From: an uncultured Alphaproteobacteria bacterium
Lineage (GTDB): Bacteria > Pseudomonadota > Alphaproteobacteria > Caulobacterales > Parvularculaceae
DNA length: 64,000 nucleotides
Assembly: GCA_902826095.1 (NCBI GenBank)
Contig: CADEDN010000017.1
Coordinates: 1-64,000 of the forward strand
Direction of reading: 5' to 3'
Shown: piece after piece, positions 44,236 to 53,662 of the stretch
Layout: the number at the start of each line of letters is the position of its first letter
How positions within the stretch are numbered: position 1 is the stretch's first letter
Position numbers and translations under genes: made by a program
Notes under the pieces: model-generated
The model's input: only the letters and a program-made list of their open reading frames with translations
What the model was told of the DNA's origin: nothing
The model's database searches: none

Positions 44236-45576
44236 ATGGCAAAGACAGCTCCCATTGCGCCGAAGATCGGAATCGTCAGCCTTGGCTGCCCGAAGGCCCT
44301 TGTCGATTCAGAGCGGATCATCACCCGTCTCAGGGCGGAAGGCTACGAGATTGCGCCCGATTACAAGGGCGCCGACGCCGTGCTCGTCAACACTTGCGGA
44401 TTTCTCGATTCCGCCAGAGCCGAGTCGCTCGATGCGATCGGTGAGGCGATTTCAAAGAACGGGCGCGTCATCGTCACGGGGTGCCTCGGCGCGGAGGAAG
44501 ACGTCATCCGCAAGACGCACCCGAAAGTGCTCTCCGTCACCGGGCCGCACCAATATGAAGCGGTGATGGAGGCCGTTCATGAGGCGGCGCCCGCGCCGCA
44601 TGATCCGCTCTTTGATCTCGTGCCGCCGCAGGGCGTCAAACTGACGCCGCGCCATTACGCCTATTTGAAAATTTCCGAAGGCTGCAACAACACATGCTCA
44701 TTCTGCATCATCCCCTCGATGCGCGGAAAACTGAAGAGTCGGCGCATCGACGCCGTGCTCAGGGAAGCCGAAAAGCTCGTCGAGGCGGGCGTCAAGGAGA
44801 TCCTCGTCATCTCGCAGGATACGTCCGCCTACGGACTTGATCTCAAATATGCGCCGTACAAATGGCGCGACGCCGACTATGAAACGCGGTTTTTCGATCT
44901 TGCACGCGGGCTATCATCGCTCGGCGCGTGGACGCGGCTCCATTATGTTTATCCCTATCCGCATGTCGACGACGTCATACCGTTGATGGCCGAGGGGCGC
45001 CTGCTCCCCTATCTCGACATCCCCTTCCAGCATGCGAGCCCCAAAGTGCTCAAAGCGATGCGCCGACCCGCGCATCAGGAGCGAACGCTCGAACAGATCC
45101 GCCGTTGGCGGACGATCGCGCCGGACCTCGTCTTGCGGTCGACTTTCATCGTCGGGTTTCCGGGCGAAACCGAGGAGGATTTCGCGCTGCTTCTCGACTG
45201 GCTGAAAGAAGCCCGGCTCAACCGCGTCGGCTGCTTCAAGTTCGAGCCGGTGAAAGGCGCAAGCGCGAACGCGCTCGCGGGCGCCGTCGCGGACGCGGTG
45301 AAGGAAGAGCGCTATCATCGCTTCATGGAAGCGCAACAGGCGACTTCCGAAGACATCCTCAGGGGCTGGATCGGGCGGGATGTCGATGTCCTGATCGACG
45401 AGGTCGATGAAGACGGCGCGATCGGGCGCTCTTACGCCGACGCCCCGGAAATCGACGGCGCCGTCATCCTCGAAGGAGAAACCGACCTCGCGCCCGGGGA
45501 CATGGTGCGCGCAAGGATCACCGGGTCGGACGAATATGATCTCTGGGGCGAACGCCTCGCGAATGGGAGGCCTTAA
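44236..45576 (+). CDS. rimO: Ribosomal protein S12 methylthiotransferase
   Basis: This 446-aa radical SAM enzyme adds a methylthio group to Asp88 of ribosomal protein S12. The N-terminal MTTase domain has cysteines C18, C54 and C83 ([23 protein letters not shown]). The radical SAM cluster is C150-x3-C154-x2-C157 ([14 protein letters not shown]). A C-terminal TRAM domain ends the protein. The stop is directly followed by the ATG of the DUF885 gene. Confidence 0.96.
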   Translation: MAKTAPIAPKIGIVSLGCPKALVDSERIITRLRAEGYEIAPDYKGADAVLVNTCGFLDSARAESLDAIGEAISKNGRVIVTGCLGAEEDVIRKTHPKVLSVTGPHQYEAVMEAVHEAAPAPHDPLFDLVPPQGVKLTPRHYAYLKISEGCNNTCSFCIIPSMRGKLKSRRIDAVLREAEKLVEAGVKEILVISQDTSAYGLDLKYAPYKWRDADYETRFFDLARGLSSLGAWTRLHYVYPYPHVDDVIPLMAEGRLLPYLDIPFQHASPKVLKAMRRPAHQERTLEQIRRWRTIAPDLVLRSTFIVGFPGETEEDFALLLDWLKEARLNRVGCFKFEPVKGASANALAGAVADAVKEERYHRFMEAQQATSEDILRGWIGRDVDVLIDEVDEDGAIGRSYADAPEIDGAVILEGETDLAPGDMVRARITGSDEYDLWGERLANGRP

Positions 45577-47334
45577 ATGATGAAAGAATTCGCCGCGATC
45601 GGCGCCGCTTCAACATTGCTGATCGGCGCGGCGTTCGGCGCCGGTCCGGAGAGCGACAGCCTCGATCGGATCATCGAGGATCATTGGGCCTGGACGCTCG
45701 AACAAAATCCGACCTTCGCGACGTCGGTCGGCGTGCGCGACCATGACGACCGTCTCGGCGATCCTTCTCTCGCCGCCATTGATGCGTCGATCGAGGCCGA
45801 AAAGAAATTCCTCGGCCGCCTTGAAGCGATCTCCCGCGACGGGCTGAGCGAAGAAGACAGGCTCAATTACGACCTCCTTGCGCTTGATCTCAGCAACGAC
45901 ATTGAGGGCGCGAAATTCGGCGGCAAATATCTGGCGATCACCAATCGCGCCGGCCCGCACACCTTCCTCATGGGCCTCCCCGACGACCTGCCGTTTTTCA
46001 CGAAGGCTGATTACGAAAGCTATGTGACGCGGCTCGGCGCGGCGCCCGCCTATATTGACGCTGTGATCGCGCGGCTTCAGGCCGGCGTCGGCGCCGGCTG
46101 GACGCAGCCCTGCGCGCCGATGGAAGGCTATGAAAAAACGATCCGCTTCCACCTTGTCGAAAAGCCGGGCGACAGCGCGCTGATGCGTCCGTTCGCGGCC
46201 AAGCCCGCGACCATCGCCGACAAGGATTGGAGCAGGCTGAAATCCGCCGCCGAAACCGCGATCTCGTCGGCGGTTCTGCCCTCATTGACGACGTTCGCGG
46301 ACTTTTATGAACAGACCTACAAACCGGCATGCCGCCAGGATATTGGCGCGTCGACTTTCCCTGACGGCGCGGATTATTACGCCTATCGCGCTCGCCTCTT
46401 CACGACGACCGACATGTCGCCGGCGCAAATCCACACGCTTGGCCTCAAAGAGGTTGCGCGCATTCGGAAGGAAATGGCGACAGTCATCAAATCGGCGAAG
46501 TTTGAGGGCGACTTCAAGGCGTTTCAGGATTTCCTTCGAACTGACCCGCGCTTTTACGCGAAATCGCCGGCGGAGCTGATGGAGAAGAACGCGATCGTCG
46601 CCAAGAGGATCGACGGCGAACTGCCGAGGCTTTTCACCCGTCTGCCGCGCATGCCCTACACGCTGAAGGAAATTCCAGCCGACGTCGCGGAGGGGACGAC
46701 GACAGCCTATTACGAGCAGCCCGCGGGCGACGGATCGCGGGCCGGCGTTTATCGCGTCAACACCGCGAAACTTGAAACGCGCCCCTTTTATGAAATTGAA
46801 GCGCTGACCCTGCACGAGGCGGTTCCTGGCCATCATTTCCAGATCGCGCTGGCGCAAGAGCTTGATCTGCCGGAATTCCGCCGGTTCGGCGGCTTCACCG
46901 CCTTCGTCGAGGGCTGGGGGCTCTACGCGGAAAGCCTCGGCCTTGATGTCGGGTTTTACGCGGACCCCTATTCGAATTTCGGCAGGCTGTCTTACGAAAT
47001 GTGGCGCGCTTGCCGGCTTGTCGTCGACACCGGCATGCATTCAAAGGGTTGGACCCGCGAACAGGCGATCGACTATATGAAAGCCAATACGGCGTTGTCC
47101 GAGCACAACATAAAAGCGGAGGTCGACCGCTATATCGCCTGGCCCGGCCAGGCGCTCGCCTATAAAATCGGCCAGCTCAAATTTCGGGAATTGCGGACAA
47201 GAGCGGAAAAGGCGCTCGGTCCGAGATTCGACTTGCGGCGGTTTCATGACGCGCTGCTCGAAGACGGCGCGTTGCCGCTGTCGCTGGTCGACGCGAAGAT
47301 CGATCGCTGGATCGCCGCCGAAAAGGCGAAATAA
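45577..47334 (+). CDS. DUF885 family metallopeptidase-like protein
   Basis: This 585-aa exported protein (signal peptide to about residue 22) belongs to the DUF885 family. The zinc motif H413-E-A-V-P-G-H418-H419 and GWGLYAESLG are visible, as in M32-like carboxypeptidase folds. It probably acts as a periplasmic peptidase. The ATG directly abuts the rimO stop, so the two are translationally coupled. phoR follows 12 nt later. Confidence 0.88.
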   Translation: MMKEFAAIGAASTLLIGAAFGAGPESDSLDRIIEDHWAWTLEQNPTFATSVGVRDHDDRLGDPSLAAIDASIEAEKKFLGRLEAISRDGLSEEDRLNYDLLALDLSNDIEGAKFGGKYLAITNRAGPHTFLMGLPDDLPFFTKADYESYVTRLGAAPAYIDAVIARLQAGVGAGWTQPCAPMEGYEKTIRFHLVEKPGDSALMRPFAAKPATIADKDWSRLKSAAETAISSAVLPSLTTFADFYEQTYKPACRQDIGASTFPDGADYYAYRARLFTTTDMSPAQIHTLGLKEVARIRKEMATVIKSAKFEGDFKAFQDFLRTDPRFYAKSPAELMEKNAIVAKRIDGELPRLFTRLPRMPYTLKEIPADVAEGTTTAYYEQPAGDGSRAGVYRVNTAKLETRPFYEIEALTLHEAVPGHHFQIALAQELDLPEFRRFGGFTAFVEGWGLYAESLGLDVGFYADPYSNFGRLSYEMWRACRLVVDTGMHSKGWTREQAIDYMKANTALSEHNIKAEVDRYIAWPGQALAYKIGQLKFRELRTRAEKALGPRFDLRRFHDALLEDGALPLSLVDAKIDRWIAAEKAK

Positions 47335-47346
47335 GAATTGGGCGCG

Positions 47347-48750
47347 ATGCAGCACGATCTCGCGGCGCTGATCCGCAAGACCGCATCACAGGTGCGGACG
47401 CGCGATTTCGTCTGGTCGGCGATGATCTCGGCCGGCATCGGCGTCGCGATCGTCATCTTGCGGCCCGAAGCGGAAAAGTCGCTTGTTCTCATCGCCTGGG
47501 CGGTGTTCCTCGCGTCGTTGTTGATCCGCTACCGCCTGTCGTCTGGACGCGAATGGGCGCAGCCGGTCGAGCGCGTCGTCGCGAGCGAGATCAACGCGCA
47601 GCAGTCGGAACTGGCGACCTTGCGCCTGGCGGAGGGCGTCGCCGAAGCCTTGCCCGAGCCGCTCTTCATCCTTGATGAAAGCGGCGTCGTCGAACACGCA
47701 AATCCGGCGGCGGAGGATTTCCTGAACGCAAAGAGCGTTGAAGGGCGTCACTTCGCGGCGACATTGCGCGCGCCGAATGTGTATGAAGCGGTCGAGGCGA
47801 TCGCGAAGGGAGAACCGGCGCGCATCGTCGATTTCTCGACGCTCGGCTCGGTCGAGCGGCATTGCCGCGCCTTCGTCGCGCCGCTGAAGGGCGCGGGCCA
47901 GCGCGAGCGCATCCTCGTTTACGTGCGCGATCTGACGAGCGAGCGCCGCGTCGAGCAGATGCGCGCCGATTTCGTCGCCTCGGCGAGCCACGAATTGCGG
48001 ACGCCGCTCGCCTCGCTTCTGGGCTTTATCGAGACGCTTCGAGGACACGCGAAGGACGACCCCGAGGCGCGCGAGAGGTTTCTGGCGATCATGCAGGCGC
48101 AGGCAGAGCGCATGCAGCGGCTGGTCGCCGATCTCATGTCGCTGTCGCGCATCGAGCTTCACGAGCATGTGCCGCCGCGCGAGCAGGTCGATCTCGCCGC
48201 CATCGCGGAGGATGTGATCGAGAGCCTGCGCCCGATGTTCGAGCAGTCTTCGGCGATCGTCGATTTTGAAAATCTCGCCGACGGCCCGATCTTCGTCGTC
48301 GGCGATCGCGACGAATTATTCCAGTCGATCCAGAATCTGATCGATAACGCCGCGAAATACGGCGGCGAGCCGGCGATGATCAAGGTCAAGACGGGTCGCG
48401 GCGTCGGGCCGTCGCTCGCCCAGGACGGCGAGGTCTCCCACCGCAGCGGCGACACCGCGGCGCAGGTCGCGGGGCGCATCGGCCGCGCCGTCGGGGAGAT
48501 CGCCTTCGTGCAAATCCGCGACTTCGGCCCCGGGATCGAGCGCGGCGACCTCCCGCGCCTCACTGAGCGGTTCTATCGCGTCAATATCGAGCGCAGCAAG
48601 AAATCAGGCGGCACGGGGCTCGGGCTCGCGATCGTCAAACACATCATCAATCGCCATAAGGGCGGCCTGCAGGTCGAAAGCCGCCTTGCCGGCGGCACCG
48701 CCTTCACCTGCTATCTGCCGGCGTCGGTCGAACCGCCGCCCGTCGATTAA
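47347..48750 (+). CDS. phoR: Phosphate regulon sensor histidine kinase
   Basis: This 467-aa kinase has one or two N-terminal membrane spans (about residues 22-60), a PAS-like domain (about 95-195), a HisKA domain with phospho-acceptor H215 in SASHELRTPLASLLGF, and an HATPase domain with NLIDNAAKYG, DFGPGIE and GTGLGLAIVKH. It senses phosphate status and phosphorylates PhoB. A 60-residue insertion rich in Gly (GRGVGPSLAQDGEVSHR and following) splits the ATPase domain between the N and G1 boxes. The ATG at 47347 was preferred over a TTG at 47338. Confidence 0.9.
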   Translation: MQHDLAALIRKTASQVRTRDFVWSAMISAGIGVAIVILRPEAEKSLVLIAWAVFLASLLIRYRLSSGREWAQPVERVVASEINAQQSELATLRLAEGVAEALPEPLFILDESGVVEHANPAAEDFLNAKSVEGRHFAATLRAPNVYEAVEAIAKGEPARIVDFSTLGSVERHCRAFVAPLKGAGQRERILVYVRDLTSERRVEQMRADFVASASHELRTPLASLLGFIETLRGHAKDDPEARERFLAIMQAQAERMQRLVADLMSLSRIELHEHVPPREQVDLAAIAEDVIESLRPMFEQSSAIVDFENLADGPIFVVGDRDELFQSIQNLIDNAAKYGGEPAMIKVKTGRGVGPSLAQDGEVSHRSGDTAAQVAGRIGRAVGEIAFVQIRDFGPGIERGDLPRLTERFYRVNIERSKKSGGTGLGLAIVKHIINRHKGGLQVESRLAGGTAFTCYLPASVEPPPVD

Positions 48751-48853
48751 AGGGGCGGGCGCACAAATTGCAGGGCGAATCGCGCTTCCGACAAGAATCT
48801 GTCACACAATTCGCAGATGGAAGAGTTGAACTGATTCACCGGAGCGCCCCCGC

Positions 48854-49573
48854 ATGGCGATTGTCGCCTCCGCCAACGACCTGACCGCGCTTCGCGCGCT
48901 CGCTGTCGAGTTTTCGCAGATGGCCGCCCTTGTCGAGATGCAGCTCGGCGAAGCGATCAACGCGTTTGAGCGCCGCGACATCGCGGCGGCCGAGCGGATC
49001 GTCAAGGCCGACGCCAAGGTCGATTTGCTGAACCGGCAAATCGATGAAAAAGTGTTGGCTGTTCTAAAGACCGGTCCAATGCCGGACCGGCAGCTGCGGC
49101 AGGTCGTCAGCTACATGAAGCTCGCGGGCGAACTTGAGCGCGTCGGCGATCTCGCCAAGAACGTCGCCAAGCGCACGCTCGTCGTCAGCCGCGAGCAGCC
49201 GTCCCAGTCGTCGATTTCAGGCGTCGTCCGCATGGGGCGCGCGAGCCTTCGGCAATTGTCCGACATCATCAGCGCCTTCCAGGATTCGAACCTGACCGCG
49301 GCCGCCGCCATCTGGGGCGGGGACAGCGATCTCGACGAACTCTATAATTCCCTCTACCGCGACCTCATGCAGTCAATGACGGAGGACTCGCGAAGAGTGG
49401 CGGCCGGCGCGCATCTGCTTTTCATCGCCAAAAATTTCGAGCGGATCGGCGATCACGCGACCAACATCGCCGAGGCGATCCATTTCGTCGAAACCGGCGC
49501 TCCCTTCGCGGAAACCCGTCCGAAAGGCGACGACACGTCGGCGATAACGGTCGCATCGCGGAACGCGACCTAG
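48854..49573 (+). CDS. phoU: Phosphate transport regulator
   Basis: This 239-aa protein has two PhoU helical repeats, each with the metal-binding E/DxxxD motif (ELERVGDLAKNVAK near residue 95 and NFERIGDHATNIAE near 197). PhoU links the Pst transporter to PhoR and restrains phosphate uptake. Usually pstSCAB genes precede phoU; here the phoR gene does, after a 103-nt gap that contains CTGTCAC at 48799-48805, a weak Pho-box-like half. Confidence 0.94.
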   Translation: MAIVASANDLTALRALAVEFSQMAALVEMQLGEAINAFERRDIAAAERIVKADAKVDLLNRQIDEKVLAVLKTGPMPDRQLRQVVSYMKLAGELERVGDLAKNVAKRTLVVSREQPSQSSISGVVRMGRASLRQLSDIISAFQDSNLTAAAAIWGGDSDLDELYNSLYRDLMQSMTEDSRRVAAGAHLLFIAKNFERIGDHATNIAEAIHFVETGAPFAETRPKGDDTSAITVASRNAT

Positions 49574-49584
49574 GTGAACCATTC

Positions 49585-50274
49585 ATGGCGAAGACCAAAG
49601 TCCTGATCGTTGAAGATGAAGAAGCGATCTCAACGCTTCTCGACTACAATCTGACGCGGGAGGAATTCGATACCCGCATCGCGATCGACGGCGAGGACGC
49701 CCTTGCGAAATTGCAGGAGTTTCACCCCGATATCGCCGTCATCGACTGGATGCTGCCGAAAGTGTCCGGAATCGAATTGTGCCGCCGCATCCGGCAAAAT
49801 CCCGAGCTGAAAAACCTCCCGGTCATCATGCTGACGGCGCGCTCGGAGGAGGCCGATCGGATCCGCGGCCTTGAAACGGGCGCCGACGATTACATGACCA
49901 AGCCGTTTTCGACCGCCGAGCTCATCGCCCGTGTCAAGGCCGTGCTTCGGCGCATCCGTCCCGCCCTCGTTGAGGATGTCGTCACTCATGGCGATCTCAA
50001 GGTCGATCGAACCGCGCATCGGGTCTGGCGCGACGACCAGGAAATCCACCTGGGCCCGACGGAGTTCCGGCTCATCGACCATCTGATCCAGCATCCAGGC
50101 CGGGTTTTTTCCCGCGAGCAATTGCTGAACGCCGTCTGGGGATCGGATGTCTTCGTTGAGGTGCGGACAGTCGACGTTCATGTCGGGCGCCTCAGAAAAG
50201 CGCTCGTCAAATTCGGACACGAAGACCCGATCCGGACGGTCCGCGCCGCCGGCTACGCGCTCGATTTTTCGTAA
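49585..50274 (+). CDS. phoB: Phosphate regulon response regulator
   Basis: This 229-aa OmpR-class regulator has a receiver domain with phospho-acceptor D54 (AVIDWMLPK) and TKPFS, and a winged-helix DNA-binding domain (SREQLLNAVWGSDVFVEVRTVDVHVGRLRKAL, seen in part). When phosphorylated by PhoR it activates phosphate-starvation genes. It follows phoU by 11 nt and converges with gcrA. Confidence 0.95.
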   Translation: MAKTKVLIVEDEEAISTLLDYNLTREEFDTRIAIDGEDALAKLQEFHPDIAVIDWMLPKVSGIELCRRIRQNPELKNLPVIMLTARSEEADRIRGLETGADDYMTKPFSTAELIARVKAVLRRIRPALVEDVVTHGDLKVDRTAHRVWRDDQEIHLGPTEFRLIDHLIQHPGRVFSREQLLNAVWGSDVFVEVRTVDVHVGRLRKALVKFGHEDPIRTVRAAGYALDFS

Positions 50275-50282
50275 AGGCAAAT

Positions 50283-50302
50283 CCCCGGCGCCGCCGCCGG
50301 GG
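50283..50302. terminator. GC-rich hairpin between phoB and gcrA
   Basis: CCCCGGCG (50283-50290) pairs with CGCCGGGG (50295-50302) around CCGC. It lies 8 nt after the phoB stop and 20 nt after the gcrA stop on the other strand, so it may serve both transcripts. No U-tract follows either arm. Confidence 0.5.
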
Positions 50303-50322
50303 AGATCACGCCAAGGAAATCG

Positions 50323-50835
50323 TCAGTTGGCGGCGCGACGACGCGCGGCTTCCGCGATCATGCGCGCGGCAGGCTGCGCCGGGCGGTCGGCGCGGCGCTG
50401 GGCCGGCTGGAAAGCCACCTGGGCGTGATAACCGCAATAGGGCTTGCCGGTTGGCGCGGACTGTCCGCAAAAATGGAAGTCGTCCTTGGCCGGGTCGCCG
50501 ATCGGCCATTTGCACATATTGCCCTTGAGCGTCGCCACGGTCGCCATGTCGCCGCCTGAGAGGATGGCGGGGGCGACGAATTCAGGCTCGACGATGAGCT
50601 TTTCGATCTCCGTCCGCACGAAGGAGACGCTGGCCGGCTCCTCATATCGGCTTTCGGGTTCACAGCCGCGCTGGGGCTTTGCCGGCGTCGCCCGCCCGGA
50701 AAGGCCGAGCCGGTGGACTTTGCCGATCACCGCATTGCGGGTCACCCCGCCCATTTTCGAGGCGATCTGGCTCGCCGAGAGACCTTCCGACCAATATTTC
50801 TTCAGCAGCTCGACCCGCTCGTCATTCCAAGCCAT
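50323..50835 (-). CDS. gcrA: Cell-cycle regulator GcrA
   Basis: This 170-aa protein has the conserved N-terminal DNA-binding domain MAWNDERVELLKKYWSEGLS and GGVTRNAVIGKVHRLGLSGR. The C-terminal region with CKWPIGDP...FHFCG and PYCGYHAQVAFQP is the sigma-70-binding segment. GcrA activates promoters methylated at GANTC by CcrM and is specific to alphaproteobacteria. The ATG at 50835 follows AGGAGCT-type sequence; a longer frame to 50910 adds non-conserved residues. Confidence 0.95.
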   Translation of the reverse strand: MAWNDERVELLKKYWSEGLSASQIASKMGGVTRNAVIGKVHRLGLSGRATPAKPQRGCEPESRYEEPASVSFVRTEIEKLIVEPEFVAPAILSGGDMATVATLKGNMCKWPIGDPAKDDFHFCGQSAPTGKPYCGYHAQVAFQPAQRRADRPAQPAARMIAEAARRRAAN

Positions 50836-51086
50836 AGGAAGCTCCTTGTTCCCTCCAAGGGACCGAAAAATCGCTGAACATTGGTCCGGCGCGGCCCTTG
50901 CCCTGATCACAATATCTTGTGGCTATCTGAATTCGCCACCTTCGACCCTCAAAATATAGTAGCTCAGCGCCGTAAAATTACAACATGGCGCCGGCGTCGA
51001 ATTTTGCACACTAGATATAGCAGGGCCAAAGGACGGGCGCCGCGCCCGCGCTTGACCCTCCTTCCTGCCCGGGCGACACCCCCTCA

Positions 51087-51950
51087 ATGTCAGCCGAAGC
51101 CCTTTCGACGGCGCCCGCGCGCGCCCCCGCCGCCCCGCCAGCCCGCGCCTTTGGCGAGCGCCGTTTTGGCGCCGTCAACTGGTTCGGCCTGCAGACGCTG
51201 CTCGCCAAGGAAGTGCGCCGCTACCTCAAAGTGTCGTTCCAGACGATCGTCGCGCCGCTCATTTCGACGATCCTGTTCTTGATCGTGTTCATCCAGGCGC
51301 TCGGCTCGTCGCGATCAGTCGTCGGCGATGTTCCGTATGTGGAGTTTCTGGCGCCGGGCCTCATCATGATGGCGATCTTGACCAACGCCTTCGCGAATTC
51401 TTCCTCCTCGATCATCATCGGCAAGGTGCAAGGCTCGATCGTCGACGTGCTGATGCCGCCCTTGTCCGCCGCCGAGCTCACGGTCGCCTTCGTTCTCGGC
51501 GCCGCCAGCCGCGGCATGCTCGTCGCGGTCGTGACGGCGCTGACTTGCGCCGCCTTCATGGCGATGTCGTCGACGCCGATGCATGTCAGTCATTTCTGGG
51601 CGATACTTTATTTCTCGCTGGCTGCGGCGCTGATGTTCGGGATGCTCGGCGTCATCGGCGGCGTCTGGGCCGACAAATTCGATCAGCTGGCGGCGTTCAC
51701 GAATTTCGTCATCACGCCGCTGACCTTTCTTTCCGGCACATTCTACGCCGTCACGCGGCTGCCGGAGCCGTTCTTGACCTTCAGCCGGATCAACCCGGTT
51801 TTCTACCTGATCGACGGCTTTCGCTACGGCTTCACGGGCTCGGCGGAGGCGTCCCTTGCGACAGGCGTCGCGGTGACGCTGGCGCTCAACGCCGCGCTCG
51901 CCGTCGCCTGCTACGCGCTCCTCAAGAGCGGATACAAATTGAAGAGCTAG
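51087..51950 (+). CDS. ABC-2 type transporter permease
   Basis: This 287-aa membrane protein has six spans and the ABC-2 signature. TLLAKEVRRYLKV precedes the first span, and FLAPGLIMMAILTNAF, LPEPFLTFSRINPVFYLIDGFRYG matches the NodJ/YadH export-permease pattern. A cognate ATPase (YadG-like) gene should lie next to it but is absent here; upstream is the gcrA promoter region. The substrate is unknown. hslO starts 6 nt after its stop. Confidence 0.88.
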   Translation: MSAEALSTAPARAPAAPPARAFGERRFGAVNWFGLQTLLAKEVRRYLKVSFQTIVAPLISTILFLIVFIQALGSSRSVVGDVPYVEFLAPGLIMMAILTNAFANSSSSIIIGKVQGSIVDVLMPPLSAAELTVAFVLGAASRGMLVAVVTALTCAAFMAMSSTPMHVSHFWAILYFSLAAALMFGMLGVIGGVWADKFDQLAAFTNFVITPLTFLSGTFYAVTRLPEPFLTFSRINPVFYLIDGFRYGFTGSAEASLATGVAVTLALNAALAVACYALLKSGYKLKS

Positions 51951-51955
51951 ACGTC

Positions 51956-52861
51956 ATGCGGCAAGGCGACGACGTCATCATTCCTTTCCAGGTCGGCGCC
52001 GGCGCCGTGCGCGGACGGATTGTGCGCCTCGGCGCCGCGATCGACGAGATTCTGTCAGCGCACCGATTTTCAGAGCCGGCGTCCGAGCTTCTCGGCGAGG
52101 CCGCGGCGCTGACGGCGCTGATGGGCGCATCGCTGAAATTCGAAGGCAGATTGATTTTTCAGGCGCAAGGCGACGGCGACGTCGGGCTTCTCGTCGCCGA
52201 TTATGCGTCGAGCGGCGCCTTGCGCGCGACCGCTTCGGTGAATGGCGCTGCGGCGATCCGCGGGCTCCCGGCGCTGATGGGCAAGGGCCATCTCGCGCTG
52301 ACGATCGATCAGGGCCCCGACATGGAGCGCTATCAGGGCGTGACGCCGCTCGAGGGAAAGACGCTTGAAGAGGCGGCGGTCGCCTATTTCGACCAGTCCG
52401 AACAGATCCCGACTGCCGTGCGGCTCGCCGTCGGCAAATCCGTGCTGAAAGGCGAAGGCGAGCGCTGGCGCGCCGGCGGCGTCATGGTGCAGTTCGTGCC
52501 CGGCGAAGGCGGCGCGCGCGAGCGCGGCGAGGCGGTCTTGTCGTCGGCGCAGGATCGGGAGGCCTGGGACCGCGCCGCCGCGTTCCTTTATACGACGCGC
52601 GCCGATGAGCTTCTTGATCCGGAATTGTCGCCGCATGAGCTGCTCTATCGTCTTTATCACGAAGACGGCGTGCGCGTCTTCGAGGCGAAGACATTGCGCG
52701 CCGCGTGCTCGTGCAACGCGGAGAAAATTGCGGCGGTGCTGTCGCGCTACGCCGCCGAGGAACTCGCCGGCCTGGCGGAATCGGGCCGCATCAAGGTGAG
52801 CTGCGAATTCTGCCGGCGCGACTATTATTTTGACGAAACCGGACGCGAGGCGGCGCCATGA
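51956..52861 (+). CDS. hslO: Redox-regulated chaperone Hsp33
   Basis: This 301-aa holdase is activated by oxidative unfolding. The C-terminal zinc centre is C251-x-C253 (CSC) and C283-x2-C286 (CEFC), which releases zinc on disulfide formation. The N-terminal core carries ALTALMGASLKFEGRLIFQ and QIPTAVRLAVG. The ATG at 51956 was chosen because the conserved domain begins there; an in-frame extension upstream is antiparallel to nothing functional and lies inside the permease gene. Its stop overlaps the ppk2 start (ATGA). Confidence 0.93.
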   Translation: MRQGDDVIIPFQVGAGAVRGRIVRLGAAIDEILSAHRFSEPASELLGEAAALTALMGASLKFEGRLIFQAQGDGDVGLLVADYASSGALRATASVNGAAAIRGLPALMGKGHLALTIDQGPDMERYQGVTPLEGKTLEEAAVAYFDQSEQIPTAVRLAVGKSVLKGEGERWRAGGVMVQFVPGEGGARERGEAVLSSAQDREAWDRAAAFLYTTRADELLDPELSPHELLYRLYHEDGVRVFEAKTLRAACSCNAEKIAAVLSRYAAEELAGLAESGRIKVSCEFCRRDYYFDETGREAAP

Positions 52862-53649
52862 ACAGCGAGGAATTCGAGAATGAGATCGGCGACATCGAAT
52901 TCGAACTCGCCAAGCTCCAGGAGACCGTGTCGCGCAAGGGCGTAAAAATCGCGATCGTGTTCGAAGGGCGTGACGCCGCCGGCAAGGGCGGCGTCATCAA
53001 GACGATCATGAACCGGATGAATCCGCGGATCTGGCGGGTCGTCGCCCTTCCAAAACCGTCGGACCGCGAGCGGACGCAATGGTATTTCCAGCGCTATGTC
53101 GCGCATTTGCCGGCGGCCGGCGAGATCGTCTTGTTCGACCGCTCCTGGTATAATCGCGCGGTCGTCGAACCGGTCATGGGATTTTGCGACGCGGAACAGC
53201 ATGAAGCGTTCATGCGCGAGGTTCCGCTATTTGAGAAAATGCTGGTTGATTCCGGCGTCATTCTCATCAAGTATTGGATTCACGTCTCCGCCGACGAGCA
53301 GGAAAAGCGGTTTCAGGATCGCGCGTCCGATCCAAGAAAGCGCTGGAAACTGTCGCCGATTGATCTCGAAGCGCGAAAGCGCTGGGCGGAATTTTCAAAA
53401 TACCGGGACAAAATGTTCGACCTGACGCACACTGATCATGCGCCTTGGCGGGTCGTCGACGGCGACGACAAGGAGAAAGCGCGCCTGAATTGCGCACGCT
53501 CGATCCTCGACATCGCGCCTTACGAATACAACAAAGAAGCGTTTGCGCCGATCGCGCTGCCCGCTCGCCAGACGGCGCAAGAAGCCGGCTACGCGAAATC
53601 GGGCGTGAAGGATCGCCTCCTGGTCAAGGATTACTACGCCGGCCGCTGA
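52858..53649 (+). CDS. ppk2: Polyphosphate kinase 2, class I
   Basis: This 263-aa kinase transfers phosphate between polyphosphate and nucleoside diphosphates. Walker A is GRDAAGKGG at residues 37-45 and Walker B is DRSWYNR at 94-100; the lid segment RASDPRKRWKLSP is also typical. A single PPK2 domain of this length fits class I, which mainly makes GTP or ATP from polyphosphate. The gene is translationally coupled to hslO by a 4-nt overlap, linking polyphosphate to the Hsp33 chaperone. Confidence 0.93.
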   Translation: MNSEEFENEIGDIEFELAKLQETVSRKGVKIAIVFEGRDAAGKGGVIKTIMNRMNPRIWRVVALPKPSDRERTQWYFQRYVAHLPAAGEIVLFDRSWYNRAVVEPVMGFCDAEQHEAFMREVPLFEKMLVDSGVILIKYWIHVSADEQEKRFQDRASDPRKRWKLSPIDLEARKRWAEFSKYRDKMFDLTHTDHAPWRVVDGDDKEKARLNCARSILDIAPYEYNKEAFAPIALPARQTAQEAGYAKSGVKDRLLVKDYYAGR

Positions 53650-53662
53650 TCCGCCGCGGGCG

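Noticed and set aside
48799-48816. Pho box upstream of phoU
   Set aside because: Only the first CTGTCAC repeat fits; the second 7-mer does not match, so I do not list it as a site.
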